A stretch of 64,000 nucleotides of DNA, taken from the NCBI GenBank assembly GCA_946411505.1, contig CAMKEG010000007.1, forward strand, positions 62,001 to 126,000, given 5' to 3'. The position numbers and the translations under genes were made by a program. The notes under the pieces were generated by a model, which was not told where the DNA came from, searched no databases, and saw only the letters and a program-made list of their open reading frames with translations. Positions 53,781-62,515 of this stretch are shown here, piece after piece (the stretch's first letter is position 1; each line of letters opens with the position of its first letter). Source of the DNA: an uncultured Treponema sp. Its GTDB lineage: Bacteria; Spirochaetota; Spirochaetia; Treponematales; Treponemataceae.

Positions 53781-56558
53781 TTACTTTGTAATTACGCGCT
53801 CGTCGTCAGGATTGTACTTGACGCGAATCTCGTTCCTTCTGATTGCCCTTAGGCGCCAAACAATCAAGCCCGCGACGGCGACCAAGACGGCAAGGCCGAA
53901 TTGGTTGAAGACCTTGAAGATTGTCGCGAGCGCTGCGTTCTTTACGTCGAGCAAGTTGCCGGCGATTCCCTTTGAGCGCATTTCGCAATAGTCCTCTTCG
54001 CCGTTAAGGTAGTCCACGCTGTTTCGCATGAAGTAGGACATCGGCTCGCGGCCGCCTTCGTCAATCAATTGCTGGGTGGCGGCTTGCGAAGAGTTGATTA
54101 CGATAATCTTTGCGTTTTGAACGCCCTTGTCCAGCCATTCGCTTGCGCTGATGGCGTCGGTTTCCGTCCCTTTTTCTACGCCTTCCTTTGAGTCGGCCTC
54201 GTCTTTTTCAGGAGCGACGCCGGCGAAGGCGCTCTTGAATTTTCCTTCGACCAAAACGGCAAGGTTGTTTTTGTGAATCTTTTCCTTGTCTTCCGGCGGG
54301 AAAATGTAGCCAGGGTACAAGATGATGTTTTCGCTGACCGTCCAAGACTTGTCGGAGGAGCTGGCCAAGACCGTCGCCTTGGCGTCCTTGTTGTCCTTGA
54401 CTCCGCTTATGTCGATGGAGCCGTTCTGCAGGAAAATCATTTGCGGAATGTATTTTGTAATCGGATTCTTTCTGTCCAACTGGTCTTGGCCGAGCAAGGG
54501 CGCCCAGTTCATCTTGGCGGGATTTCCTCTGTTTTGGTTTTGAACAAAGCATTCTTCGTCCATCACAAAGTCTGCGCCGGGAACGATTCCGTAGGCGGAG
54601 AGCAATTTGTCAAGGCCTGTGTCGGGCTTTGTGTATGAAGGCATCGAGGAGCCGCCGCCGGATTCCGAAAGGGGCTCCAAGCAGAAGAGAATGTTTCCGC
54701 CTTTCATAACAAACTGGTCAAGCTTTCTGAGCTCCTTGTCGCTGAACGCGCTTTTTGGGCCGTTGACGATGGCGCACTTTATGTTAAGCGGAATGTCGTT
54801 TTCGCTCAAGTTGATTTCCTTGAACGAATAAATGTCGCTAAGGACGTTTTTGAATGTTTCGCTTGTCAGCTCGTTTTGGTTGTAGGGATTTCCGGCAAGA
54901 GGAAGCTCCTTGTGGCCGGTGATGTAGGCCAGCTCGACTGTTTTTGTGAGCAAGCTTTCTATTGAAGAGGAGATGTTGTCTTCCAAATTTTCCGCGCCAA
55001 GAAGGCGCCAGCCAAAGAAGTTTTGGAGCTTCAAGGGAATGGTCCTAAAGTCTCCCTTCAATTCCAAGACAAGGCCGAGAGCCGTGGTCTTTTTTTCCTT
55101 TGTATCCGGGTCGTCGTAGTTGACGCTCTGGACGCCGTATTTTTCCGCCAAGTCCAAAGCCTCTTGTCCATTGGCTTCTTTGACCGCGAAATTAATTTGG
55201 CCGTTGTACTTTTTGTTCAGCTGGCCCACTGCGTTTCTTGCAAGGCCTTCGATTTTGTCAAGTCCGGCGATTCCGTAGCCTTTCAAGTCGGAGGCGGGAT
55301 ACAAAATCAAGTTGAGGCCGCCGTTCAACGAGGCGATTGCGTCGCTTGTTGAAATCATCTTTGACATCGCCGTGGTCAAGTTGTATTCCAAGCCGGCGGC
55401 GGAGTTGAGCGAGTCGAATGTCTTCACGTTGTCGCCGTACACTATGGCCGCGCACATCCAAACAGCTTTGGCCGAAACTTCGGTGGTCTCGACTTTTTGG
55501 ACTTGCGTTTGTCCCAGGCCGTAAGAGCGGGCGGTTTCCTGGCTTTCGTCTTTGTTCATGTCGTAGAACTTGTAGGTAAAATTTTTGTTGCCCGCGTTCT
55601 TGTACTCAATCAATATGTCGCGCAGGTATTGTTCGACGCTGTTGTAGGGCGCCGGCAAGTCGCTGGAAAAGAAGACGTTGACGTTCAGCGGCTCCTGCAA
55701 GTTGTGGACCAATTCCTTGCTGGCCTTTGAAAGCGAGAAAACTTTTTGCTCAGTCAAGTCGCATCTAAAGAAAGCCTTGTTTCCCGCGACATTGGCCAAA
55801 AGCAAAATGGCCAGGGCCAAGGCCAGGTCAACGGAATTTTCCTTTGTCCAGTGGATTGCAAATTTCTTGATTGTGAAAAGCAGGAAGGCCGCGCAGAGCG
55901 CGACAAAGTAAAGGATGTCCCTTGAGTCTACGATTCCGCGCGAAATCGACTGGAAGTGCGTGGTCACGCTTAGCCATGAAAGGAAGCTCACCAAGGGGCT
56001 GGGAAGGAAGACCAAAAGGGAGCCCAAAAGAGTCAGCGCGAAGCTTACCGCGAGCGCCGTGAAAAAGGCGATGATTTGGTTCTTTGTGGAGCCGCTTGCC
56101 AAAATGCCGATGGCGGAATATGCCGCGCATAGAAAGAGAGCTCCGATGTAGCCGCCGACAATCGGGCCTGCGTCGGGCTTTCCAAAGATTCGCGCCGTCA
56201 CTACATAAAAGAGCGTCGGAAAAAGCATCGCGGCGCTTGTGATGAAGGCCGCCAAAAATTTTCCGATGACAATTTGCGCTTCCTTGACCGGAAGGGTCAG
56301 CAAAGTTTCAAAGCTGCCGGAGCGCAATTCCTCGCTAAAAAGGCGCATCGTCAGCGCCGGAACAAAGAGGCTCAACAAGAGCGGAAGCAGGCTGAAATAA
56401 TTTCTAAGGTCGGCCCGGCCGTTCAAAAAGAAAGTTGAAAAGAAAAGAATTCCCGAAAAAATCAAGAAGAGGCCCGTGACGATGTAGGCCGCCGGATTGG
56501 TGAAGTAAGCGCAAAGCTCTCGCCGCATTATTGTCCAAGTTGGATTTTGCTTTTTCAT
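53781..56558 (-). CDS. ABC-2 permease fused to GldG-like domain
   Basis: The 925-residue protein has an N-terminal ABC-2 permease (five to six helices in residues 15-245, with LREELCAYFTNPAAYIVTGL-like start). A second hydrophobic anchor sits near 245-262. A large extracytoplasmic GldG-like part follows (about 265-880), with VFSLSKASKELVHNLQEPLN, VNVFFSSDLPAPYNSVEQYL, NGPKSAFSDKELRKLDQFVM and GGNILFCLEP. A C-terminal helix (about 885-905) closes it. In other bacteria GldF and GldG are separate genes; fusion of the two is notable. The partner ATPase starts just upstream (gap of 1 base). Confidence 0.83.
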   Translation of the reverse strand: MKKQNPTWTIMRRELCAYFTNPAAYIVTGLFLIFSGILFFSTFFLNGRADLRNYFSLLPLLLSLFVPALTMRLFSEELRSGSFETLLTLPVKEAQIVIGKFLAAFITSAAMLFPTLFYVVTARIFGKPDAGPIVGGYIGALFLCAAYSAIGILASGSTKNQIIAFFTALAVSFALTLLGSLLVFLPSPLVSFLSWLSVTTHFQSISRGIVDSRDILYFVALCAAFLLFTIKKFAIHWTKENSVDLALALAILLLANVAGNKAFFRCDLTEQKVFSLSKASKELVHNLQEPLNVNVFFSSDLPAPYNSVEQYLRDILIEYKNAGNKNFTYKFYDMNKDESQETARSYGLGQTQVQKVETTEVSAKAVWMCAAIVYGDNVKTFDSLNSAAGLEYNLTTAMSKMISTSDAIASLNGGLNLILYPASDLKGYGIAGLDKIEGLARNAVGQLNKKYNGQINFAVKEANGQEALDLAEKYGVQSVNYDDPDTKEKKTTALGLVLELKGDFRTIPLKLQNFFGWRLLGAENLEDNISSSIESLLTKTVELAYITGHKELPLAGNPYNQNELTSETFKNVLSDIYSFKEINLSENDIPLNIKCAIVNGPKSAFSDKELRKLDQFVMKGGNILFCLEPLSESGGGSSMPSYTKPDTGLDKLLSAYGIVPGADFVMDEECFVQNQNRGNPAKMNWAPLLGQDQLDRKNPITKYIPQMIFLQNGSIDISGVKDNKDAKATVLASSSDKSWTVSENIILYPGYIFPPEDKEKIHKNNLAVLVEGKFKSAFAGVAPEKDEADSKEGVEKGTETDAISASEWLDKGVQNAKIIVINSSQAATQQLIDEGGREPMSYFMRNSVDYLNGEEDYCEMRSKGIAGNLLDVKNAALATIFKVFNQFGLAVLVAVAGLIVWRLRAIRRNEIRVKYNPDDERVITK

Positions 56559-56559
56559 T

Positions 56560-57510
56560 TTAGTTTTCTTCCTTGCCTTGAGTCAACGCGTGGAACACGT
56601 CTTCGAGGCTGTTTTTCTGAACGCCCATTTCATAGATTGTCCAAGAATTTTTGACGGCGGCCGCGAAAATTTCTTTTCTGGCCTCAACGCCTTCTTGGAC
56701 CGCAAGACGGACGGAGCAAACTTTTCGCTCGCCCTTGATTTTTTCGCCTTCGGCTTTTGACACGCTTGAAACGCCCTCAATCTTGGCCAAGACTTTTTGG
56801 GCGTCGGTGTAGTTGGCGCCTCCGAGCGTCAAGTTGAGGCTGACGGAATTTCCAAAGCGCTCGCGAAGCTCGTTGGTCGGGCTGTCGGCCACAAGCTTTC
56901 CCTTTGAGATTATGATTACGCGCGGGCATAAGGTTTCCACCTCGCCCAAAATGTGCGTGGAAATTATTACCGTCCTTGTCTTTCCGATTTCCTTTATAAG
57001 GGCGCGGACGTCCTCGATTTGGTTTGGGTCAAGGCCGCTTGTGGGCTCGTCCAAGACCAAAATTTCCGGGTCGTTCATAAGCGCGTGGGCCAGGCCTACG
57101 CGCTGTCTGTAGCCGCGCGAAAGTTCGGAAATGTTTTTGTGCATCACTTCCTTAAGGCCGCAAGTCTGGCAAAGGGCCGGAACTTTTTGCGCGGCGTCAA
57201 CGCCTTGCATTTGGGCCACGTAGTTGAGGTAGTCCTCGACAATCATGTCGGAGTAGAGGGGCGCGCTTTCCGGCATGTAGCCGATTTTGCCCTTTGCCTC
57301 CACGGGGTCTTCCAAGATGTCCTTGCCGTCGATTTTCACGCTGCCGCTTGTCGCGCCCAAAAAGCCGCAAATCATGCGCATTGTTGTGGTTTTTCCGGCG
57401 CCGTTTGGTCCAAGCAAGCCGACAATTTGGCCGGTAGGAATTGAAAAGCTTACGTCGTCAACAGCCCGGAAATTTCCGAACTGTCGCGAAAGATGAGACA
57501 CTTCAATCAT
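56560..57510 (-). CDS. ABC transporter ATP-binding protein (GldA-like)
   Basis: The 316-residue ATPase has Walker A LLGPNGAGKTTTMRMICGFL (34-42), the Q-loop YMPESAPLYSDM, signature LSRGYRQRVGLAHAL, Walker B ILVLDEPTSGLDP and the H-loop VIISTHILGEVE. A C-terminal extension of about 80 residues follows the core. Together with the permease/GldG fusion and the DUF4340-like protein it forms a full ABC system. Spirochaetes do not glide, so the substrate must differ from that of Bacteroidetes gliding systems. GGAG lies 6 bases before the ATG. Confidence 0.92.
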   Translation of the reverse strand: MIEVSHLSRQFGNFRAVDDVSFSIPTGQIVGLLGPNGAGKTTTMRMICGFLGATSGSVKIDGKDILEDPVEAKGKIGYMPESAPLYSDMIVEDYLNYVAQMQGVDAAQKVPALCQTCGLKEVMHKNISELSRGYRQRVGLAHALMNDPEILVLDEPTSGLDPNQIEDVRALIKEIGKTRTVIISTHILGEVETLCPRVIIISKGKLVADSPTNELRERFGNSVSLNLTLGGANYTDAQKVLAKIEGVSSVSKAEGEKIKGERKVCSVRLAVQEGVEARKEIFAAAVKNSWTIYEMGVQKNSLEDVFHALTQGKEEN

Positions 57511-57585
57511 TTTTTTACTCCAAAAAACGTTCGATGTTTTAAGGCGCTTGGCGGCTTAAAACTCGCGGGCGCGGAAGGCGCCCTG

Positions 57586-59118
57586 TTAGGGTTCTATTTT
57601 AATGCTTTTGCCTTGGGAACGCAATATCCTTTGGACGGCGAACTTTCCGCTTGTCATCGCCATCGGAAGTCCGCCCGGCATTGAAAGCCATTGGCCGGCC
57701 AGGACGACGTTTTCCAAGCCTTCAAGCGTTCCCTTTATGTTGAAAAGGTTGGAGCTTTTTTTTGTCGTGATGAAAGTCATGAAATTTCCGTAGTAGGAGT
57801 TGCAGTATCTTGTGTAGGTGTAGGGCGTCCAGACGTCCAAGCAGGAAAGCTTTCCCTTTAGGCTGGGGACGCGCTCCAAAAGCCTTTCCAAAATGTCGGC
57901 TGCCGCCTTTTGCTTTGCCGCGTCGTAGGCGGCCTTGTCGGTCTCGCGCAAGTTTTTCCAATAAAGGAACTGCGGCTCTTTTTCCAAGATTTTCACTTCA
58001 ATCAAGGCCTTGCCCGCTGGAGCGTTTACAGGGTCCTTGTTGTAGTTTTTCATGTTAATGCGGCTGATTGTCACTCCCGCGATGTCAAAGGGCCTGCATT
58101 CAAAGTATGTCCTTCGGCCGATTTCGGGCGCGGGCGTGGAGCACTCGTAGACGACGTGGAAGGTCGAGCCGTTTTTGTGCTCGTCCGGACGCTCGTAGGC
58201 GTACTTTAGGCGCGGCGGCATGTATTTTTCGTCAATAAGGTTATGGAAAAGGTAATGCGGGTCGCAGGTTGGAATGACGTAGTCGCCCAAAACTTTTTCT
58301 CCGCTTTCCAAAAGAATTCCGGGCGAGCGCTTTTTTCCCTTGCCCGCGTCCTCCAAAAGAATTTCCTTTACCGGAGAGGCGGCGCGGCAAACGCCGCCAA
58401 GCTTTTCGTAAATCGCCTTCATTCTTTGGGCGACTTTAAAGGAGCCGCCGTCAGGAACGCCGCCGCCGCCGTTTGAGATTGAGGCGTATGCGTTCATGAA
58501 AATCGAGGCGAGGTAGTCGCCGGGAAGGTAGTCCTTGAAGGCTTTTTTCAAAAGCGGATGCTTGAAACGCTCCGCCAAATCGTTTATGTCGGTCTTTGAC
58601 CAGGCGGCCATCGCGATTCCTACTGGAATCATCCTTAAGCCCAGCTTGGCCAAGTCCCAAAGGTTCATCATGTCCAAGGGGGCGGTGTAGGGAACCCGCA
58701 AGTTTTCGCACATTTTGACGGCGCGGAAAAAGCGCCTTATTTCCTTTTTGTCTTGCGGAGAAAGCTCCAGCATTTCCTTTTCGGCGCGCTTCAGGTCGGC
58801 CCAAAAAGTGTATGACTGGCCGTTAAGTTCCGAAGTCCAAAAGGCGTCGTGCTGGCGGGCCATAATCGGGTTTCCGTTTTCGTCGCCCAAAAAGCCCACT
58901 TCCTTCCACATTTTGTAGACCGGAAATTTTGGCGCGCCGTTTGTGAGCCATGTGATGCAGTTGTCGATGTAAAAGCCCTTGCGCTTCCAGCCCGTGCACT
59001 GGCCGCCTAGGACAGGATTCTTTTCGTAGACGACGGAGTCAAAGCCCGCCTTTTGCGCGTATATTCCCGCGGTGAGCCCCGCGACTCCTCCGCCGATGAT
59101 TATAATCTTCTGTTTCAT
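57586..59118 (-). CDS. FAD-dependent phytoene-desaturase-like oxidoreductase
   Basis: The start at 59118, 4 bases past the upstream stop, gives 510 residues. The N-terminus KIIIIGGGVAGLTAGIYAQK with VVYEK is the Rossmann FAD site. NPVLGGQCTGWKRKGFYID follows, and near the end VVLAGQWLSMPGGLPMAM, typical of CrtI-like amine oxidase-fold dehydrogenases. Members desaturate carotenoids or act on unknown isoprenoid or polyketide substrates. No carotenoid genes are nearby, so the substrate is open. It follows the Bax-inhibitor-1-like gene on the same transcript. Confidence 0.85.
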   Translation of the reverse strand: MKQKIIIIGGGVAGLTAGIYAQKAGFDSVVYEKNPVLGGQCTGWKRKGFYIDNCITWLTNGAPKFPVYKMWKEVGFLGDENGNPIMARQHDAFWTSELNGQSYTFWADLKRAEKEMLELSPQDKKEIRRFFRAVKMCENLRVPYTAPLDMMNLWDLAKLGLRMIPVGIAMAAWSKTDINDLAERFKHPLLKKAFKDYLPGDYLASIFMNAYASISNGGGGVPDGGSFKVAQRMKAIYEKLGGVCRAASPVKEILLEDAGKGKKRSPGILLESGEKVLGDYVIPTCDPHYLFHNLIDEKYMPPRLKYAYERPDEHKNGSTFHVVYECSTPAPEIGRRTYFECRPFDIAGVTISRINMKNYNKDPVNAPAGKALIEVKILEKEPQFLYWKNLRETDKAAYDAAKQKAAADILERLLERVPSLKGKLSCLDVWTPYTYTRYCNSYYGNFMTFITTKKSSNLFNIKGTLEGLENVVLAGQWLSMPGGLPMAMTSGKFAVQRILRSQGKSIKIEP

Positions 59119-59122
59119 GTTT

Positions 59123-59818
59123 TTACTTGCGTTTTCCAAAGAGGGCGAGCATTTTGATGAAAATGTTGATGAAGTCCAAGTAAAGCTCCAAGGCGCCGAT
59201 CACTGCCATCTTTTGGAACTTTTCGCTTCCGTCGTTTTTAACGCCGATTTTCATAAGGCGCTGCGTGTCGTAGGCGGTAAGGCCGATGAAAATTCCAACG
59301 CCCAAAAGGCTTGTGAGCCAGCCGAGCGCGCTTGACCTAAGGAAAAGGTTGACCAAGCCGGCGACCAAAAGGCCTATCAATGCCATCATAAGGTAGCGGC
59401 CGGCGCTCGTAAGGTCGCTTTTGGTGAACATTCCGTAAACGCTCATCGCCGCGAACATCAAGGCGCTGACCAAAAAGATGTGGTAAACCGAGCCGATTTG
59501 GTATACGATGAAAATCGAGCTGAATGTGAGTCCGTTTATCACGCTGTACAGAACGAAGAAAAAGAGCGCGGCAAAGGAATTCATTTTATGGATGAAGGCT
59601 GAAAGCGCGATCACCAGGACAAGTTCCGCCACGATAAGGCCGTAAAAGGGAAGGCCCCTGTTGGAATACAGGAAGCCCATGATTTGCTCCGACTGCGAGG
59701 CGTACCAGGCCACGGCCGCCGTAAGAAAAAGCGCCAAAGTCATGCGCCAATAGACGCCCGCCATGAACTTTCTTTGTACTTCAGGCTTAGCCTGCTCAAG
59801 TGTAATTAAGTCTTTCAT
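59123..59818 (-). CDS. Bax inhibitor-1/YccA-family membrane protein
   Basis: The 231-residue protein has seven hydrophobic helices and the family pattern RKFMAGVYWRMTLALFLTAA, YSVINGLTFSSIFIVYQIGS, and TSLLGVGIFIGLTAYDTQRL with the conserved Asp. It ends GALELYLDFINIFIKMLALF. Bacterial members are Ca2+-permeable channels or modulators of FtsH. Its promoter is consensus-like and the -10 box ends 8 bases before the ATG, with a GGAAAG run inside that gap. Confidence 0.9.
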   Translation of the reverse strand: MKDLITLEQAKPEVQRKFMAGVYWRMTLALFLTAAVAWYASQSEQIMGFLYSNRGLPFYGLIVAELVLVIALSAFIHKMNSFAALFFFVLYSVINGLTFSSIFIVYQIGSVYHIFLVSALMFAAMSVYGMFTKSDLTSAGRYLMMALIGLLVAGLVNLFLRSSALGWLTSLLGVGIFIGLTAYDTQRLMKIGVKNDGSEKFQKMAVIGALELYLDFINIFIKMLALFGKRK

Positions 59819-59826
59819 ATCTTTCC

Positions 59827-59855
59827 ATTATAACACGGAACTTTGAAATTTTCAA
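59827..59855 (-). promoter_or_regulatory. Promoter of the Bax-inhibitor-1-like gene, predicted leaderless
   Basis: On the minus strand TTGAAA (59855..59850), a 17-base spacer and TATAAT (59832..59827) end 8 bases before the ATG at 59818. It faces away from the DHH-gene promoter. Confidence 0.72.
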
Positions 59856-59914
59856 GTTTTTTGTTACCGATTTTATTGCGTTCCGGGGCGGAAGGGCGGA
59901 CGCGCGAAAAAAAC

Positions 59915-59943
59915 TTGCTAAATCGCGATTTCTCTGCTAAAAT
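59915..59943 (+). promoter_or_regulatory. Promoter of the DHH phosphoesterase gene
   Basis: TTGCTA (59915..59920), a 17-base spacer and TAAAAT (59938..59943). The leader of about 26 bases carries GAGGTG before the ATG at 59976, the normal arrangement with a ribosome binding site. Confidence 0.7.
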
Positions 59944-59975
59944 GTAAGGACATACGAAATTAGAGGTGAATTGAC

Positions 59976-60902
59976 ATGGCTATGAGATTAGTTACACGTT
60001 CAGACTTTGACGGATTGGCTTGTGGCGCTCTTCTTCTTGAGGCTGGCATAATCGACCATTGGACTTTCGCGCATCCCAAGGACTTGCAAGACGGAAAAAT
60101 TCCAATTGACTCAAACGACTGCTTGGCCAACGTTCCCTTTGTGGAAGGCTGCGGACTTTGGTTCGACCACCATTCAAGCGAATTTGAGCGCAACAAGCTT
60201 GAGGGAAAGTACAAGGGCGAAAGCCGAATCACGCCTTCTTGCGCTCGCATCATTTACGAATATTACGGCGGCTCAAAAAAGTTCCCCAACTTCGGCGAGC
60301 TTATGGAAGCTGTTGACAAGGTTGACTCGGGCACTTTGACGATTGAGGAAATCCAGCGCCCGACAGGCTGGATTTTGGTCGGCTTTTTGATGGACCCCCG
60401 CACGGGCCTTGGCCGCTGGAGAGAGTTCACTGTTCCAAACTACCAGTTGATGGAAAAGTTGATGGTGGCATGCCGCGACAAGACGACGGAAGAAATTTTG
60501 GCCATGCCCGACGTCAAGGAAAGAATCGAAGTTTACAACGAGCAGACGGAAAAATTCAAGGAAATGGTAAAGGCCCACACAAAGGTCGAAGGCAACCTGA
60601 TTGTCACGGACCTTCGCGGCGTTGACCCGATTTACACAGGAAACCGCTTCATGATTTACAGCATGTATCCCGGACAGAACATTTCCGCTTGGATTGTCAA
60701 CGGAAAGGGCGGCCACGGCTGCTCGGCGGCCGTCGGCTACAGCGTCTTGAACAGGACCAGCAAGGTCAACGTAGGAAGCTTGATGCTGCGCTACAACGGC
60801 GGCGGCCACGAAAAGGTGGGCACCTGCCAGTTCACCGACGAGAACATGGAAACGGACCTTCCAAAAATGCTCGCCGAATTGACGGAGCTCGCCAACCTCT
60901 AA
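59976..60902 (+). CDS. DHH/DHHA1-family phosphoesterase
   Basis: The 308-residue enzyme has the DHH blocks: LVTRSDFDGLACGALL (two Asp), IDHWTFAHPKDL, GLWFDHHSSEFE (the DHH) and AVDKVDSGT. A C-terminal DHHA1 domain contains VNGKGGHGCSAAVGYS and RYNGGGHEKVGTC with GGGH. Members cleave short polyphosphate, nanoRNA or cyclic dinucleotides; which one is not clear here. GAGGTG lies 7 bases before the ATG. The ROK regulator gene follows by 6 bases. Confidence 0.88.
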   Translation: MAMRLVTRSDFDGLACGALLLEAGIIDHWTFAHPKDLQDGKIPIDSNDCLANVPFVEGCGLWFDHHSSEFERNKLEGKYKGESRITPSCARIIYEYYGGSKKFPNFGELMEAVDKVDSGTLTIEEIQRPTGWILVGFLMDPRTGLGRWREFTVPNYQLMEKLMVACRDKTTEEILAMPDVKERIEVYNEQTEKFKEMVKAHTKVEGNLIVTDLRGVDPIYTGNRFMIYSMYPGQNISAWIVNGKGGHGCSAAVGYSVLNRTSKVNVGSLMLRYNGGGHEKVGTCQFTDENMETDLPKMLAELTELANL

Positions 60903-60908
60903 AGGCCT

Positions 60909-62090
60909 ATGCGCGTCCTAAATTCTTTGTCGGACTTGAACATAATGAGAATACTCCGCCTTATTTGGCAGGCAAAAAAAGTCAGCCGGGTGGAGATTGC
61001 CTCGTCGTTGAAGATGGACAAGTCCACGGTGACAAAAATAATTTCGGAACTCATCGAAAAGAATTTGGCGCGCGAGGCGGAGGCCGGAGAGAGCGGCCCG
61101 CAAGGCGGAAGGAAGCCGGTGTTCTTGGAAATCAACGGCTCCTACGCTTGTTCCGGCGGAATAGAAATCAATCCTGAGCGAATGTATGTTTGCCTAGAGG
61201 ATTTTTGCGGAACGATTCTCTTTGAGCGGATGCAGGAAATCACTCCGGCGTCGTATTCGGAAAAAGGCTTCTTGGGCTTTTTGCGCGAGGGAATCGAGCT
61301 CTTGCAGGCAAACGCGGACCGCCTGCGGGTAAAAATCGCGGGCATCGGAATCGGCATTCCCGGCATGGTGGACGTCGAGAACGAAAGCGTGATTCAGTCG
61401 ATTCCGCTTTTAATCGAAGACCGCGTGGACATTCCAAAAATCGCGCAGGCCTGGACAAAGGTTCCTGTCTTCATAGAAAACGACGCCCGCTGCTGCTGCT
61501 ATACGGAACAGATTTTGGCCAAGAACCCTCAGTCCAAGAACATGATGTTTGTTTTGGCGGAACACAGGCCCTTGCAGCCGGTTGAGGGAGCGCCAAAAAA
61601 TTTGAGCGTCGGCCTTGGCTTGATTCTAAACGGAAAGATTTACCACGGCGCCAATTCCACCGCGGGCGAATTCCGCAGCGTGGACTGGCAGAGCCCAAGC
61701 AAGACCCAGTTTTCGCCGGGAAGCGAAAGCCTGAACAGCCTTGACGGAGAGGCCGCCGCAAAGACCTTGCGCGAGCTGGCCAAGAACATCGCCTTTTTGG
61801 TCAACACGCTTTCCTTGGACGTCGTTTACGTCGGCGGCCTGGAAAAAAAGCGCGCCGAGGAAATCGTAAAATTCATACGCGAGGAAATCGTGTACCTTTG
61901 GCCTTACGCATGGAACAAAACTACGGTCGTTTCAATCGCGTCGGTGTCCCAAAGGGCGGTAAGCTACGGCGCGGCCACTAAGGTTTTGGACAAGCTTTTT
62001 GGCGTGCCGGAACTTGACGAGGGCGTCCGCAAGAGAAGGCTTTCGCATTCGTATTCGTCCACTTACAAATACCTTTTGTCCCTTCATTGA
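60909..62090 (+). CDS. ROK-family transcriptional regulator lacking the zinc motif
   Basis: The 393-residue protein has a winged-helix N-terminus (MRILRLIWQAKKVSRVEIAS, then DKSTVTKIISELIEKNLARE). It then has an ROK sugar-kinase-like domain (GGIEINPERMYVCLEDFCGT, GIGIGIPGMVDVE, VFIENDARCCCYTE, SVGLGLILNGKIYHGANSTA). The canonical CxCGxxGCxE zinc motif after the GEF segment is absent; the region reads GEFRSVDWQSPS. Such variants may bind sugar ligands differently. It probably controls sugar uptake genes located elsewhere. It follows the DHH gene by 6 bases, so the two are co-transcribed. Confidence 0.85.
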   Translation: MRVLNSLSDLNIMRILRLIWQAKKVSRVEIASSLKMDKSTVTKIISELIEKNLAREAEAGESGPQGGRKPVFLEINGSYACSGGIEINPERMYVCLEDFCGTILFERMQEITPASYSEKGFLGFLREGIELLQANADRLRVKIAGIGIGIPGMVDVENESVIQSIPLLIEDRVDIPKIAQAWTKVPVFIENDARCCCYTEQILAKNPQSKNMMFVLAEHRPLQPVEGAPKNLSVGLGLILNGKIYHGANSTAGEFRSVDWQSPSKTQFSPGSESLNSLDGEAAAKTLRELAKNIAFLVNTLSLDVVYVGGLEKKRAEEIVKFIREEIVYLWPYAWNKTTVVSIASVSQRAVSYGAATKVLDKLFGVPELDEGVRKRRLSHSYSSTYKYLLSLH

Positions 62091-62119
62091 CCTGCCTTCC
62101 GCATTATGGAAAGACAACA

Positions 62120-62298
62120 AAAAACGCTACGTCGGACAAGCCCTCCGTTTTGTTTATGGAAATTTATTCAACTGCGCTCTTGCGAGCGCGGACAATCTCG
62201 CGGAAATTCAAACGGCTGCGAACGATTGCCAGCCCGCGAAAGCGGGCAGTTGAATGACATACCTATAGCAAAACGGAGCGCGGCGACGTAGCGGGCTT
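62120..62298. repeat. Long imperfect palindrome, family A (full copy)
   Basis: Outer arms ACGCTACGTCG (62123..62133) and CGACGTAGCG (62285..62294) pair. Inside, TCCGTTTTGTTTATGG with AAATTTATTCAACTG (62144..62174) pairs with 62247..62277 at 23 of 31 positions. Within the loop lie two smaller hairpins (CGCTCTTGCGAGCG at 62175..62188, GCCCGCGAAAGCGGGC at 62232..62247). The whole could form a cruciform. It fills most of the gap between the ROK gene and carA. Confidence 0.78.
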
Positions 62299-62342
62299 TT
62301 AGGGCAAAGAGATTAGCATAACGCGTCCTATGTTCGCCCCGT

Positions 62343-62445
62343 TTGCCTTTCCGCTACGCGTTTTTTTATCGTTTTAAATGCGGAAGCTCAGTCAACCGCT
62401 ACGGAAGGAGGTTAAAACGCGCGCCAACTGGGAGCGTTTTGGCTT
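62343..62445. repeat. Truncated family B-like fragment upstream of carA
   Basis: Read on the minus strand, GCTCCCAGTTGG (62435..62424) and CCGTAGCGG echo the left part of the 49090 copy. CGCTACGCGTTTTTTT at 62352..62367 resembles the A/T-plus-CGCG termini of the elements. The similarity is only partial. A longer carA-frame start at 62378 falls inside this fragment. Confidence 0.4.
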
Positions 62446-62474
62446 GCTTATAATTCGGAAGGTCTGCACGGGGC

Positions 62475-62504
62475 TTGAACAGGGGGCTTTGTTTGCGCTA
62501 AGAT
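62475..62504 (+). promoter_or_regulatory. Promoter of carA, very short leader
   Basis: TTGAAC (62475..62480), an 18-base spacer and TAAGAT (62499..62504) end 11 bases before the ATG at 62516. A leader of 4-5 bases without a Shine-Dalgarno is predicted. Confidence 0.55.
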
Positions 62505-62515
62505 ACGCCTTTAGT

